Shown here one piece after another: positions 1-7,907 of a stretch of 64,000 nt of DNA (positions are counted from its first letter, which is position 1; the number at the start of each line of letters is the position of its first letter). The notes beneath the pieces are model-generated. The model made no database searches and was not told where the DNA came from. It saw only the letters and a program-made list of their open reading frames with translations. A program made the translations under genes and the position numbers. The stretch comes from Thermohalobaculum sp039026375 (lineage in GTDB: Bacteria; Pseudomonadota; Alphaproteobacteria; Rhodobacterales; Rhodobacteraceae): NCBI GenBank assembly GCA_039026375.1, contig JBCCML010000002.1, forward strand, positions 97,965-161,964, given 5' to 3'.

Positions 1-2
1 AT

Positions 3-485
3 GGCTTCGACGTGACCATGTCGATCAGCGCGGATCTGGCTTCCTGGATGGAGCCAACGGCCCTGCTGGTGCAGGAGGCGCTGGGCAAGATCGGCATCAA
101 CGTCACCATCGAAAAGATCCCCGGGGCGAACTGGCGGACGGCCGTGCTGGTCGAGAAACGCCTGGACCTGCACCTGGAGAACTTTGGCGGCTGGCTGAAC
201 ACGCCCGACTACTACTTCTTCTGGGCCTACAAGGACGGGCACCTCTTCAACTCGTCGAACTACCGCAACGAGGAGATCGAGGAACTGGTCGACGCCTCTC
301 TGCACATGCCGATGGACGATCCGGAATACGCCCCGATGATCAAGCGCATGTTTGAGATCGCGCTGGACGAGCTGCCGCGGATCCCGCTCTACCAGCCGGC
401 GCTGAACGTCGCGACCAACGGCGTCGAAGGCTACGAGTTCTGGTTCCACCGCCAACTGGATGCGCGGCCGCTCAAAGTCGTCTGA
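3..485 (+). CDS. ABC transporter substrate-binding protein, family 5 (C-terminal part)
   Basis: This is the last 160 residues of a periplasmic solute-binding protein of the peptide/nickel type (SBP family 5). The reading frame is open from base 3, so the start lies left of the window. The segment with FGGWLNTPDYYFFW, a following YRNEEIEELVDAS stretch and the closing ELPRIPLYQP is typical of the C-terminal lobe of DppA/OppA-like proteins. It ends 3 bp before the first permease gene and heads the importer operon that follows. Family assignment comes from these motifs and from the neighbours. The ligand cannot be read from the sequence, but the downstream amidase genes suggest an amide or ureide compound (inference). 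Confidence 0.85.
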   Translation, partial: GFDVTMSISADLASWMEPTALLVQEALGKIGINVTIEKIPGANWRTAVLVEKRLDLHLENFGGWLNTPDYYFFWAYKDGHLFNSSNYRNEEIEELVDASLHMPMDDPEYAPMIKRMFEIALDELPRIPLYQPALNVATNGVEGYEFWFHRQLDARPLKVV

Positions 486-488
486 GCG

Positions 489-1523
489 ATGCTGAGCACC
501 CGACCTCGCCTGCGCGCGACGCTGATGCGGATCGTGCAGGCGCTTCCGGTTGTGGTGGGCGTCGTGGTGATCAGCTTCCTGCTGACGCGCGCGCTGCCCG
601 GCGACCCGGCGGTCTACTTTGCCGGCGCCGCCGCTGATGCGGAATCGATCGAACAGGTCCGCGTCGCCATGGGATTGGACAAGCCCCTGCTGGAGCAGTT
701 CATCGTCTATGTGGGCGATCTGCTGCGCGGCGACCTGGGGCAATCGCTGTCCACCGGCCGCCCGGTGGCGGTGGACCTGGCGACACGCCTGCCCGCCTCG
801 CTAGAGCTGACGCTGACGGCTCTGCTGTTGGCGGTGGTGATTGCCGTGCCTCTGGGCGTCCTGGCCGCAACGCGACCTGGGTCCTGGGTGGATCATCTTT
901 GCCGGGTGGTGGTGACGGCAGGGGTCTCGCTGCCGACATTCTTCACCGGCATTCTGCTGATCTACATCCTCTACTACCTGATGGGTTGGGCGCCCTCGCC
1001 CATCGGCCGGCTGGATTTCATCTACCTCTCGCCCGAGCACGTCACCGGGTTCTACCTGATCGATGCAGCGCTGGTCCGCGATTGGGAAACATGGCGGGGT
1101 GCTGCAAGCCAGCTTGCCCTGCCGGCCATGACCATGGCGCTGTTCACCCTGGCGCCCATCGCCCGGATGACGCGGGCCGCGATGCTCAGCGCCTTGTCGG
1201 CTGATTTCATCCGCACAGCCAAGGCTGCGGGTCTGTCCAACCGCAAGGTGCTCTACGGCTATGCCTTCCGCAACGCGCTGCTGCCGGTGGTGACCACATT
1301 GGGCATGGTGTTCTCCTTCGCGCTGGGCGCCAACGTACTGGTCGAGAAGGTCTTTGCCTGGCCCGGCATCGGGTCCTACGCAGTCGAGGCATTGGTCGTG
1401 TCCGACTACGCCGCCGTGCAGGGCTTCGTCCTGACTATGGCACTGCTGTTCGTGGCGCTGAACCTGGTCATCGACCTCTTGTACACCGCCATCGACCCGC
1501 GCACCGGATTCCTGTCGTCATGA
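489..1523 (+). CDS. ABC transporter permease, DppB/OppB type
   Basis: This inner-membrane permease of 344 residues has the usual length for the DppB family. An N-terminal membrane segment (about residues 15-35, rich in V, L and I) is followed by the conserved RALPGDPA motif. Several further hydrophobic segments follow. The cytoplasmic EAA loop is visible as RTAKAAGLSNRKVLYGYAFR at about residues 241-260 and is the contact site for the ATPase. The gene begins 3 bp after the binding-protein stop and overlaps the next permease by 4 bp (ATGA), so translation is probably coupled. It forms the translocation channel with the DppC-type partner. Confidence 0.93.
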   Translation: MLSTRPRLRATLMRIVQALPVVVGVVVISFLLTRALPGDPAVYFAGAAADAESIEQVRVAMGLDKPLLEQFIVYVGDLLRGDLGQSLSTGRPVAVDLATRLPASLELTLTALLLAVVIAVPLGVLAATRPGSWVDHLCRVVVTAGVSLPTFFTGILLIYILYYLMGWAPSPIGRLDFIYLSPEHVTGFYLIDAALVRDWETWRGAASQLALPAMTMALFTLAPIARMTRAAMLSALSADFIRTAKAAGLSNRKVLYGYAFRNALLPVVTTLGMVFSFALGANVLVEKVFAWPGIGSYAVEALVVSDYAAVQGFVLTMALLFVALNLVIDLLYTAIDPRTGFLSS

Positions 1524-2392
1524 GCGACATGCCCATCAGCGCAGCCCCGCAAGGCCGTTTCGACCACATCCTCTATGTGCTCAGGTCGAACCCCGTCACC
1601 ATGATCGCCTTCGGGATGCTGGGCTTCATCCTGGCCTGCGCGATCCTGGGCCCCTCGCTGGTGCCCTACGACCCGCTGGCCACCAATGCGGCCAATGCGC
1701 TGCAACCGCCCTCGGCCCAGCATTGGTTCGGCACCGATCAGGTGGGGCGCGACGTCTTCAGCCGCGTGATAGTCGCCACCCGGCTGGACCTGACGATCTC
1801 GGTCCTGGCGGTGACCATGTCCTTCGTCGTGGGCTCGATCCTCGGGGCGGCGGCAGGCTACTGGGGCGGCTGGCTGGACATCGTGCTGAACCGAATCCTG
1901 GACACCATAATGGCCTTCCCGCTGTTCGTCCTGGCCATGGGGATCGTCGCCGCCCTGGGCAACACGATCGAAAACATCATCTACGCCACCGCCATCATCA
2001 ACATGCCCTTCTATGCCCGCCTGGTGAGGGCAGAGGTCAATATCCGCCGCGACGCAGGGTTCGCCCGCGCGGCGAAGTTGTCGGGCAACTCGGACCTGCG
2101 CGTGCTGGCCCTGCATATCTTTCCAAACGCACTCCCTCCGATGATGGTGCAGGTCTCGCTCAACCTCGGCTGGGCAATCCTGAACGCGGCGGGCCTCAGC
2201 TTCATCGGCCTCGGCGTGCGCCCGCCCACACCCGAATGGGGGATTATGGTGGCCGAGGGCGCGAACTTCATCGTCTCGGGCGAATGGTGGTTGGCGGTCT
2301 TCCCCGGCCTCTGGCTGATGATGGCGGTCTTCACGTTCAACCTGCTGGGCGACGGGCTGCGCGACATCGTCGACCCCAGAAAGCGCACCTGA
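1520..2392 (+). CDS. ABC transporter permease, DppC/OppC type
   Basis: This second permease has 290 residues and overlaps the DppB-type gene by 4 bp. It has an N-terminal membrane helix (about residues 30-50), then the family motif HWFGTDQVGRDVFSRV at about residues 69-84. An EAA-like loop includes RAAKLSGNSDLRVLALHIFP, and the conserved GWAILNAAGLSFIGLGVRPP lies near the C-terminus. These features are diagnostic of DppC/OppC subunits. Its stop codon shares a base with the ATG of the fused ATPase (TGATG). It is expected to pair with the upstream permease for ATP-driven import. Confidence 0.93.
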   Translation: MSDMPISAAPQGRFDHILYVLRSNPVTMIAFGMLGFILACAILGPSLVPYDPLATNAANALQPPSAQHWFGTDQVGRDVFSRVIVATRLDLTISVLAVTMSFVVGSILGAAAGYWGGWLDIVLNRILDTIMAFPLFVLAMGIVAALGNTIENIIYATAIINMPFYARLVRAEVNIRRDAGFARAAKLSGNSDLRVLALHIFPNALPPMMVQVSLNLGWAILNAAGLSFIGLGVRPPTPEWGIMVAEGANFIVSGEWWLAVFPGLWLMMAVFTFNLLGDGLRDIVDPRKRT

Positions 2393-4041
2393 TGCTGAGT
2401 GTCCGCGATCTGGCCGTGTCGTTCCAGACCCGCCGCGGGCAGGTCGATGCCGTGCGCGGCGTCAGCTTTGACCTGGCCAGGGGAGAGATCCTGGGCATCG
2501 TCGGCGAAAGCGGCTCGGGCAAATCGGTGACCTCCTATGCCCTCATGCGCATTCTGGATGCGGGCGGCATGATCAAGCAGGGTGATGCCGAATACTCCGG
2601 CATCGACCTCCGTAATGCGTCCGAACGGGATATGCGTGACATCCGGGGGCGCGAGATCTCGATGATCTTTCAGAACCCGCGTGCCGCGCTCAACCCCATC
2701 CGCAAGGTCGGCCACCAGATCGAGGATGTGCTGCGCCAGCATGCCAGCGCCACGCGGGTCAATGCCCGCGCCAAGGCGATCGAGGCGCTAGAGGCCGTGC
2801 GCATCAAAGATGCTCAGGCCCGCTATGACGCCTACCCGTTCGAGCTATCGGGCGGCATGTGCCAGCGCATCGTCTGCGCCATCGCGCTGGCCTGCAACCC
2901 GCGCGTTCTGATCGCCGACGAGCCGACCACGGGCCTGGACATTACCACGCAAAAGGCCGTGATGGATCTGGTGCGCGACCTGATCCGCGAACGCGGCATG
3001 AGCAGCATCCTGATCACCCACGATTTGGGGTTAGCCGCGCAGTACTGCGACCGGATCGTCGTGATGAAGGATGGCGAGATCGTCGAACAGGGCGATCCGC
3101 TGACGTTGTTTAGTACGCCCCAGCACCCCTATAGCCGCAAGCTGGTCGATGCGACCCCCCGCGCGGGAGAGAGCATTCGCAGCCTGCTGCCGCCCGAAGA
3201 TCGCCGCCCCATGCTGGTCCATGCCATCGAAGACGGCCCGCTGGTCCAGGTCCGCGATCTGGTGAAGACCTATCAGGGCAAATCCGGCCCCGTGCACGCG
3301 GTCAAGGGCATCTCCTTCGACATCCGCCAGGGCCAAAGCGTCGGCCTGGTGGGCGAAAGCGGCTGCGGCAAGTCCACGACTTCCGAGATCCTGGTGCGTC
3401 TGCTGGACCCAACCGCTGGCCAGGTGATCTTCGACGGCGAAGATATCGGCGCCATCCCCGCCAAGGGGTTCGCCCGCAACCCGCGCCGCGCCGACATTCA
3501 GATGGTTTTCCAGGACGCCACCGACAGCCTGAACCCGCGCCACACGTCGCGCCAGACCATTGCCGAGCCGCTGAAGCGCCTGACGCGCCTGCGCGGCGCC
3601 AAGCTGGCGGCGCGCATCGAGGAACTGGCCACCCTGGTCGGCCTGCCGCTGCCCCTGCTGGACCGGTTTCCCCACCAGCTATCGGGTGGGCAGAAGGCCC
3701 GCGTCGGCATCGCCCGGGCCATCGCGCTTGAGCCGAAGTTCCTGATCCTGGACGAACCCACGGCGGCGCTGGACGTCTCGATCCAGGCAGTCGTCCTGAA
3801 CCTGCTTGTGGACCTGCGCGCCAAGCTGGGCATGACGTATCTGTTCGTCAGCCACGATCTGCACGTCGTCCGGCTGCTCTGCGATCATGTCATCGTCATG
3901 AAGGACGGCGAAATGGTCGAGCAAGGTCCCGCTGTGCAGGTTATGACGGCGCCGCAGAACCTCTATACCAAGGCGCTGCTGGATGCCGCGCCCACCCCGC
4001 CTGAACGGCGCGACCAGACGCTGATGACCGGAGTATCCTGA
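2392..4041 (+). CDS. Fused dipeptide-type ABC ATPase (DppD-DppF-like double NBD)
   Basis: One polypeptide of 549 residues carries two ABC nucleotide-binding domains, where many operons use separate DppD and DppF proteins. Domain 1 has Walker A GESGSGKS at residues 38-45, signature LSGGMCQRI and Walker B VLIADEPTTGLD. Domain 2 has Walker A GESGCGKS at 321-328, signature LSGGQKARV and Walker B FLILDEPTAALD. Both keep the switch histidine (THDLGLAA and SHDLHVVR). The frame is open further upstream, but the start at 2392 fits because it overlaps the permease stop as TGATG and begins MLSVRDLAVSF, a normal ABC N-terminus. Double-domain versions of this type are known in proteobacteria. Confidence 0.95.
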   Translation: MLSVRDLAVSFQTRRGQVDAVRGVSFDLARGEILGIVGESGSGKSVTSYALMRILDAGGMIKQGDAEYSGIDLRNASERDMRDIRGREISMIFQNPRAALNPIRKVGHQIEDVLRQHASATRVNARAKAIEALEAVRIKDAQARYDAYPFELSGGMCQRIVCAIALACNPRVLIADEPTTGLDITTQKAVMDLVRDLIRERGMSSILITHDLGLAAQYCDRIVVMKDGEIVEQGDPLTLFSTPQHPYSRKLVDATPRAGESIRSLLPPEDRRPMLVHAIEDGPLVQVRDLVKTYQGKSGPVHAVKGISFDIRQGQSVGLVGESGCGKSTTSEILVRLLDPTAGQVIFDGEDIGAIPAKGFARNPRRADIQMVFQDATDSLNPRHTSRQTIAEPLKRLTRLRGAKLAARIEELATLVGLPLPLLDRFPHQLSGGQKARVGIARAIALEPKFLILDEPTAALDVSIQAVVLNLLVDLRAKLGMTYLFVSHDLHVVRLLCDHVIVMKDGEMVEQGPAVQVMTAPQNLYTKALLDAAPTPPERRDQTLMTGVS

Positions 4042-5843
4042 TGTTGCGTGACCTGCCCTTCACCCTGGACGCGCTTCGGGCGGCCTATGCCGGCGGCGCC
4101 CGCCCCGAGGACGTAGTTGACGAGGTCTATCGGCGCATCGACGCCGTCGGCGATCCCGGCATCTTCATCCATCTGAGGGATCGGGACGCGGTCATGGCCG
4201 AGGCGACGACGCTGGGCGCCTATGACCGCGACAAGCCGCTCTGGGGCATCCCCTATGCCGCCAAGGACAATATCGATGTCGCGGGGATCGAGACGACGGC
4301 CGGTTGCCCGGCCTACGCCTACACGCCCGCTAAAGACGCCTTTGTCATCGCCAACCTGCGCGCAGCAGGGGCGCTGATGATCGGCAAGACCAATCTCGAT
4401 CAGTTCGCAACCGGGCTGGTGGGGGTGCGCACCCCCTACGGCGCGCCGCTGAATGCGGTGGACCCCCAGATCGTGCCGGGCGGCTCCTCCGGCGGGTCGG
4501 GCGTCGTGGTGGGCCATGGGATAGTCACGTTCTCGCTGGGTACCGATACTGCGGGGTCGGGGCGCGTGCCTGCCGCGTTGAACAACATCGTCGGGCTGAA
4601 GCCCAGCCTGGGCGCGCTGTCCGCGACCGGGATCGTGCCCGCCTGCCGGACACTCGACACGGTGTCGGTCTTCGCGCTGACCGTGGACGACGCCTATGCC
4701 GCCTTCGCGGTGGCACGTGGGTTCGACCCGGCGGATTCCTATTCCCGGGATCTCCCACATCAGCCGCCGACCGCCCCAAGCCCAGGCCTGCGGATCGGCA
4801 TCCCGGACACGGCGACCATCCAGTTCTTCGGCGACGAAACCCAGGCAGCCACCTTCGCCCGCGATGTGGCCACGCTGCAGGCCCAAGGCGCCCAGATCGT
4901 GCCGCTGGATTTCGAGCCGCTCTACGCCATCGCGCGCATGCTTTACGAAGGGGCGTGGGTTGCCGAACGCTACACCGTGATTGAGGCGTTGCTCGAGAAG
5001 GACCCCGAGGCCGTACATCCCGTCACCCGCCAGATCATCACAGCGGCCGAAGGGATGTCTGCCGCCGATGCCTTCCAGGGGATCTATCGCCTGTCGGACC
5101 TCGCCCGCGCGGCGGCGCCGATGTTGGACGCGGTCGACCTCCTCTGCGTGCCAACGATCCCCACCTTCTACAGTGTCGCCGATCTGCAGGCCGACCCGGT
5201 CACGCCCAACTCGAACCTCGGCACGTACACGAACTTTGTGAACCTGCTGGGCATGTGCGGGATCGCGGTGCCCACGGCGCCGCGCAGCGATGGCAGGCCC
5301 GGCAGCGTCACCCTGCTGGCAGAGGCGGGCGAGGATGCCCTCGTCGCCTCGGTCGCCCGTCTGTTCGAGGTGGACTGCCCCCGCACCCTGGGCGCCACGG
5401 CGCATCCGGTGCCCTCCCCCAAACCGCTTGACGCAGCATCAACCGACCAGATCCACCTGGCCGTTTGCGGGGCGCACATGACGGGCCTTCCGCTCAACTG
5501 GCAGCTCACGGACCTTGGCGCCAAGTTTGTCCGCAAGGCCCACACCGCCCCCAGCTACCGGTTCTATGCGCTGTCCGGTAGCCCCCCGGCGCGGCCCGGC
5601 TTGGTCCGCACTGACCAGGGCGGCCCCGTCGCGCTGGAGATCTGGTCCCTGCCAAAACCCGCCCTGGGCGCCTTCCTGGAAGGGATCCCTGCGCCGCTTG
5701 GCATCGGATCGATCGAGCTATCAGACGGCCAATGGGTCAAGGGTTTCCTCTGCGAAGGCGCCGGTACCAAGGGCGCGACCGACATCACCCACCTGGGCGA
5801 CTGGCGGACCTATCTTGCCTCGCACCACGCCGTTACGGTCTGA
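4041..5843 (+). CDS. atzF: Allophanate hydrolase, AtzF-like
   Basis: This amidase-signature enzyme of 600 residues is predicted to hydrolyse allophanate (urea-1-carboxylate) to ammonia and CO2. The catalytic Lys75 (AAKDNIDV), cis-Ser149 (GGSSGGSG at 147-154) and nucleophile Ser173 (DTAGSGR) are all present. From about residue 470 it has the extra C-terminal domain of allophanate hydrolases, beginning VCGAHMTGLPLNWQLTDLG, which separates it from simple amidases of about 450-480 residues. Its start shares a base with the ATPase stop (TGATG). Co-transcription with an importer suggests that the transported compound is degraded through allophanate, or that a related small amide is the true substrate (inference). 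Confidence 0.85.
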   Translation: MLRDLPFTLDALRAAYAGGARPEDVVDEVYRRIDAVGDPGIFIHLRDRDAVMAEATTLGAYDRDKPLWGIPYAAKDNIDVAGIETTAGCPAYAYTPAKDAFVIANLRAAGALMIGKTNLDQFATGLVGVRTPYGAPLNAVDPQIVPGGSSGGSGVVVGHGIVTFSLGTDTAGSGRVPAALNNIVGLKPSLGALSATGIVPACRTLDTVSVFALTVDDAYAAFAVARGFDPADSYSRDLPHQPPTAPSPGLRIGIPDTATIQFFGDETQAATFARDVATLQAQGAQIVPLDFEPLYAIARMLYEGAWVAERYTVIEALLEKDPEAVHPVTRQIITAAEGMSAADAFQGIYRLSDLARAAAPMLDAVDLLCVPTIPTFYSVADLQADPVTPNSNLGTYTNFVNLLGMCGIAVPTAPRSDGRPGSVTLLAEAGEDALVASVARLFEVDCPRTLGATAHPVPSPKPLDAASTDQIHLAVCGAHMTGLPLNWQLTDLGAKFVRKAHTAPSYRFYALSGSPPARPGLVRTDQGGPVALEIWSLPKPALGAFLEGIPAPLGIGSIELSDGQWVKGFLCEGAGTKGATDITHLGDWRTYLASHHAVTV

Positions 5844-5845
5844 AA

Positions 5846-6316
5846 ATGTCGCGTGCCGAAACCCTGCTGGCCGAGATGGGCCTGGAGCTGCCGCCGGACT
5901 GGACCCCGATGGGACAGTTCCTGCCCTTCCGCCGCGATGGCACCACCGTCTACCTGTCCGGCCAGGTCTGCGAGTGGGACGGCAAGGTGACCAACACCGG
6001 ACCAGTGCCCAACACGCCCGAGGGGATCGCCACCGCGCAGGAGGCCGCGAAGATCTGCGCCCTCAACCTGCTGTATCGGTTGCGAGAGGCGTGCGAGGGC
6101 GACCTGGACCGGGTAGATTGCGTGCTGCGCCTGGGCGGGTTCGTGCAATGCGAGACCGGCTTTCCCGCGAGCCCGCTGGTGATCAACGCGGCGACCGAGG
6201 TCTTCGTGGCACTGTTCGGGGAGGCTGGCTGGCACGCCCGCACCGCCGTAGGCGTCCCGGGCCTGCCCGGCAATGCCTCGGTCGAGGTGGACGCTATCGT
6301 GCGCCTGAAGGCCTGA
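5846..6316 (+). CDS. RidA/YjgF-family protein
   Basis: This 156-residue protein of the RidA (YjgF/YER057c/UK114) superfamily is a trimeric cytosolic enamine/imine deaminase or related hydrolase. The motif VYLSGQVCEWDGKV at about residues 35-48, the middle LDRVDCVLRLGGFVQC, and the closing LPGNASVEVDAIVRLKA are typical of the family. The ATG at 5846 lies 2 bp after the allophanate hydrolase stop and gives the expected protein length. The position suggests that it handles an unstable intermediate of the same nitrogen pathway (inference). The stop codon directly abuts the stop of the convergent amidase gene. Confidence 0.88.
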   Translation: MSRAETLLAEMGLELPPDWTPMGQFLPFRRDGTTVYLSGQVCEWDGKVTNTGPVPNTPEGIATAQEAAKICALNLLYRLREACEGDLDRVDCVLRLGGFVQCETGFPASPLVINAATEVFVALFGEAGWHARTAVGVPGLPGNASVEVDAIVRLKA

Positions 6317-7552
6317 TTAATCGGGTAGCTTCGGGGCCGGAAGGGGCGGTGCCAGGCCCTCCAATGCCGCAGCCACGGCAAGCAACGTCGCCTCTGCCCC
6401 CGGTTTCGCCGCCAGCATCACGGCCCTTGGGCGGCCGAGACGATCCAGCCCCCAGGGCAGGCTGATCAGCGGGCCGCGAAACACTGTCCAGCAAGTCAGC
6501 CAGTATTGGAACCCAGTCGTCTCGCCCATCTTGGGCGCGCCGTCCGGCACCGGCAGGGTGAGGAGGATGTCGGCGTCCTCCATCTCCGCCCAGAAGCTGT
6601 CGCGGGCGCCATCCAGTCGGAGCAGAGCATCTGCTGCCTCAGTGGTCGGGATCGCGGCCCCTGCCTGCAGTGCCGCCCGAAACTTGGGCCTCAGGAGATC
6701 CGCGCGATTGCCCCGTAGCAGGTGACCGTGGGCCATGTATGCCTCGTGGTTCATGACGATCCGGTGGTCGGCCACTACCGTTTCGGCATCGACGCTTGTC
6801 GGGGTTTCCGCTACTGCCCCGCAGACCTGCCCGAGGCGTTCTGCGGCATCGCTCAGCGCGCCTTCAGTCTCTGGCGCGATTGGTGTCGTGCTATCCAACA
6901 GCATGCGGCAGCCCGCACAGCCCTCGGGCCGTTTTGTATCGACGTCGGGGCGGTTCGGGCACATGGCGTCGAACGCCCGCGCGGCCAGATCCACGGACCG
7001 GGCAATGATCCCCACTGTGTCAAAGCTGGGTGCCAGCGGGGTTGCGCCCAGGGTCGGTAAGATCCCGTAGCCGGGTTTGAAACCGACCGCCCCGCAATAG
7101 GCCGCCGGACGACAGAGAGAGCCCGCCGTCTGCGTGCCAAGGGCAATGTCGACCACGCCAGCGCCGACCGCAGCGCCCGATCCGCTGCTGGACCCGCCGG
7201 GGCTGCGCGACAGGTCATAGGGGTTCCTGCAATCCGTTGGGTCGGTGAAGGCGAATTCGGTCGTTACCATCTTGCCGATGATGTGCGCGCCCGCCTGGCG
7301 CAAGGCCGCGACGACAGGCGCATCCTGGGTCGCCGCAGGCGCATCGGCGCAGGTTGCACTACCATTCCGCGTCGGCATCCCGGCGACATCGATGATGTCT
7401 TTAACGCCGACGATGGTGCCGGACAGCGCGCCGTTGAGTTGCGACGCTCCGGGCTCTGTGGGCGCAAGACCCTCCCGCAGGTCGGCGAACGCGTGGAGGT
7501 GTCGGTCCCACCGGCGACGGTTAGCGTTCTGATCTGGGTTGATGTGCGCCAA
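6317..7552 (-). CDS. Amidase signature family protein
   Basis: This amidase is convergent with the RidA gene and has no base between the stops. Catalytic residues are visible: Lys in GVKDIIDVAG, the GGSSSGSG loop with the cis-Ser, and the nucleophile Ser in TQTAGSLCRPAA. They correspond to K51, S121 and S145 if the TTG start is used. An ATG at 7606 would add 18 residues with little ribosome-binding signal. The TTG at 7552 follows a strong purine-rich site (GGAAGGGGGAG, spacing about 7 nt) and begins LAHINPDQ, so I prefer it (411 residues). It lacks the C-terminal domain of the allophanate hydrolase. The specific substrate is unknown, but the neighbourhood points to amide or ureide breakdown. 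Confidence 0.88.
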   Translation of the reverse strand: MAHINPDQNANRRRWDRHLHAFADLREGLAPTEPGASQLNGALSGTIVGVKDIIDVAGMPTRNGSATCADAPAATQDAPVVAALRQAGAHIIGKMVTTEFAFTDPTDCRNPYDLSRSPGGSSSGSGAAVGAGVVDIALGTQTAGSLCRPAAYCGAVGFKPGYGILPTLGATPLAPSFDTVGIIARSVDLAARAFDAMCPNRPDVDTKRPEGCAGCRMLLDSTTPIAPETEGALSDAAERLGQVCGAVAETPTSVDAETVVADHRIVMNHEAYMAHGHLLRGNRADLLRPKFRAALQAGAAIPTTEAADALLRLDGARDSFWAEMEDADILLTLPVPDGAPKMGETTGFQYWLTCWTVFRGPLISLPWGLDRLGRPRAVMLAAKPGAEATLLAVAAALEGLAPPLPAPKLPD

Positions 7553-7686
7553 AGCAGTGCTCCCCCTTCCTGTAGGCCCCGCCAGATCGCCCCATCCCTG
7601 CGGCATGCCGGACCTGGTTCAGTAGGCTTGGTTGCCCCCTGGATCGCAGCCTCCGCCCAGATTTACGCGGCGTTAACAGCTAGGGA

Positions 7687-7784
7687 CAAGTCGACTTTCT
7701 GTGCATACGGGTGCGGTACAGGTGCTGCACACTTGCGGTACAGGTGCTGTACGCGTGCTGCACGCCTGGATTCCAAGCGCCAGG
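7687..7784 (-). repeat. Dispersed 98-bp element with six 11-bp repeats, copy A
   Basis: Read on the minus strand, this has a left flank CCTGGCGCTTGGAATCCAGG (7765-7784). Six 11-bp units follow (7699-7764), such as CGTGCAGCACG, CGTACAGCACC and TGTACCGCAAG, ending with CGTATGCACAG. The right flank is AAAGTCGACTTG (7687-7698), which contains the SalI-type palindrome GTCGAC. Copies B (23491-23588) and C (50791-50897) have the same layout. It sits between the divergent amidase and gamma-glutamyltransferase genes. The 11-bp period is not a multiple of three, so it is not a coding repeat. Function is unknown; a protein-binding array is the simplest reading. Confidence 0.85.
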
Positions 7785-7907
7785 GGCGGTTTCGGGGGCG
7801 TGGTTCGGGCACATTTGCGGGGCTCAAAACCCGGAAAATCCCAGTGTAGATGGTCCGTCGAAAGCGATGTAGCCTATCCGCAAGGCTCTCAGCGCAGCGA
7901 GGATAGA

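Noticed and set aside
1723..2391. Open frame extending upstream of the fused ATPase gene
   Set aside because: It lies over the DppC-type permease in another frame; the ATPase starts at 2392 with a normal ABC N-terminus and a TGATG overlap.
3963..5405. Long minus-strand open frame opposite the ATPase/AtzF genes
   Set aside because: Typical antisense shadow in high-G+C DNA; low-complexity R, G, H and D-rich protein without motifs.
7560..7680. Confident TPP riboswitch or SRP RNA call upstream of the amidase
   Set aside because: Conserved elements such as CTGAGA, or the SRP core with its GGAA tetraloop, are absent; kept only as a weak finding.
7687..7784. CRISPR-like array
   Set aside because: Units are 11 bp with no spacers, so this is not a CRISPR array; the same holds for copies B and C.
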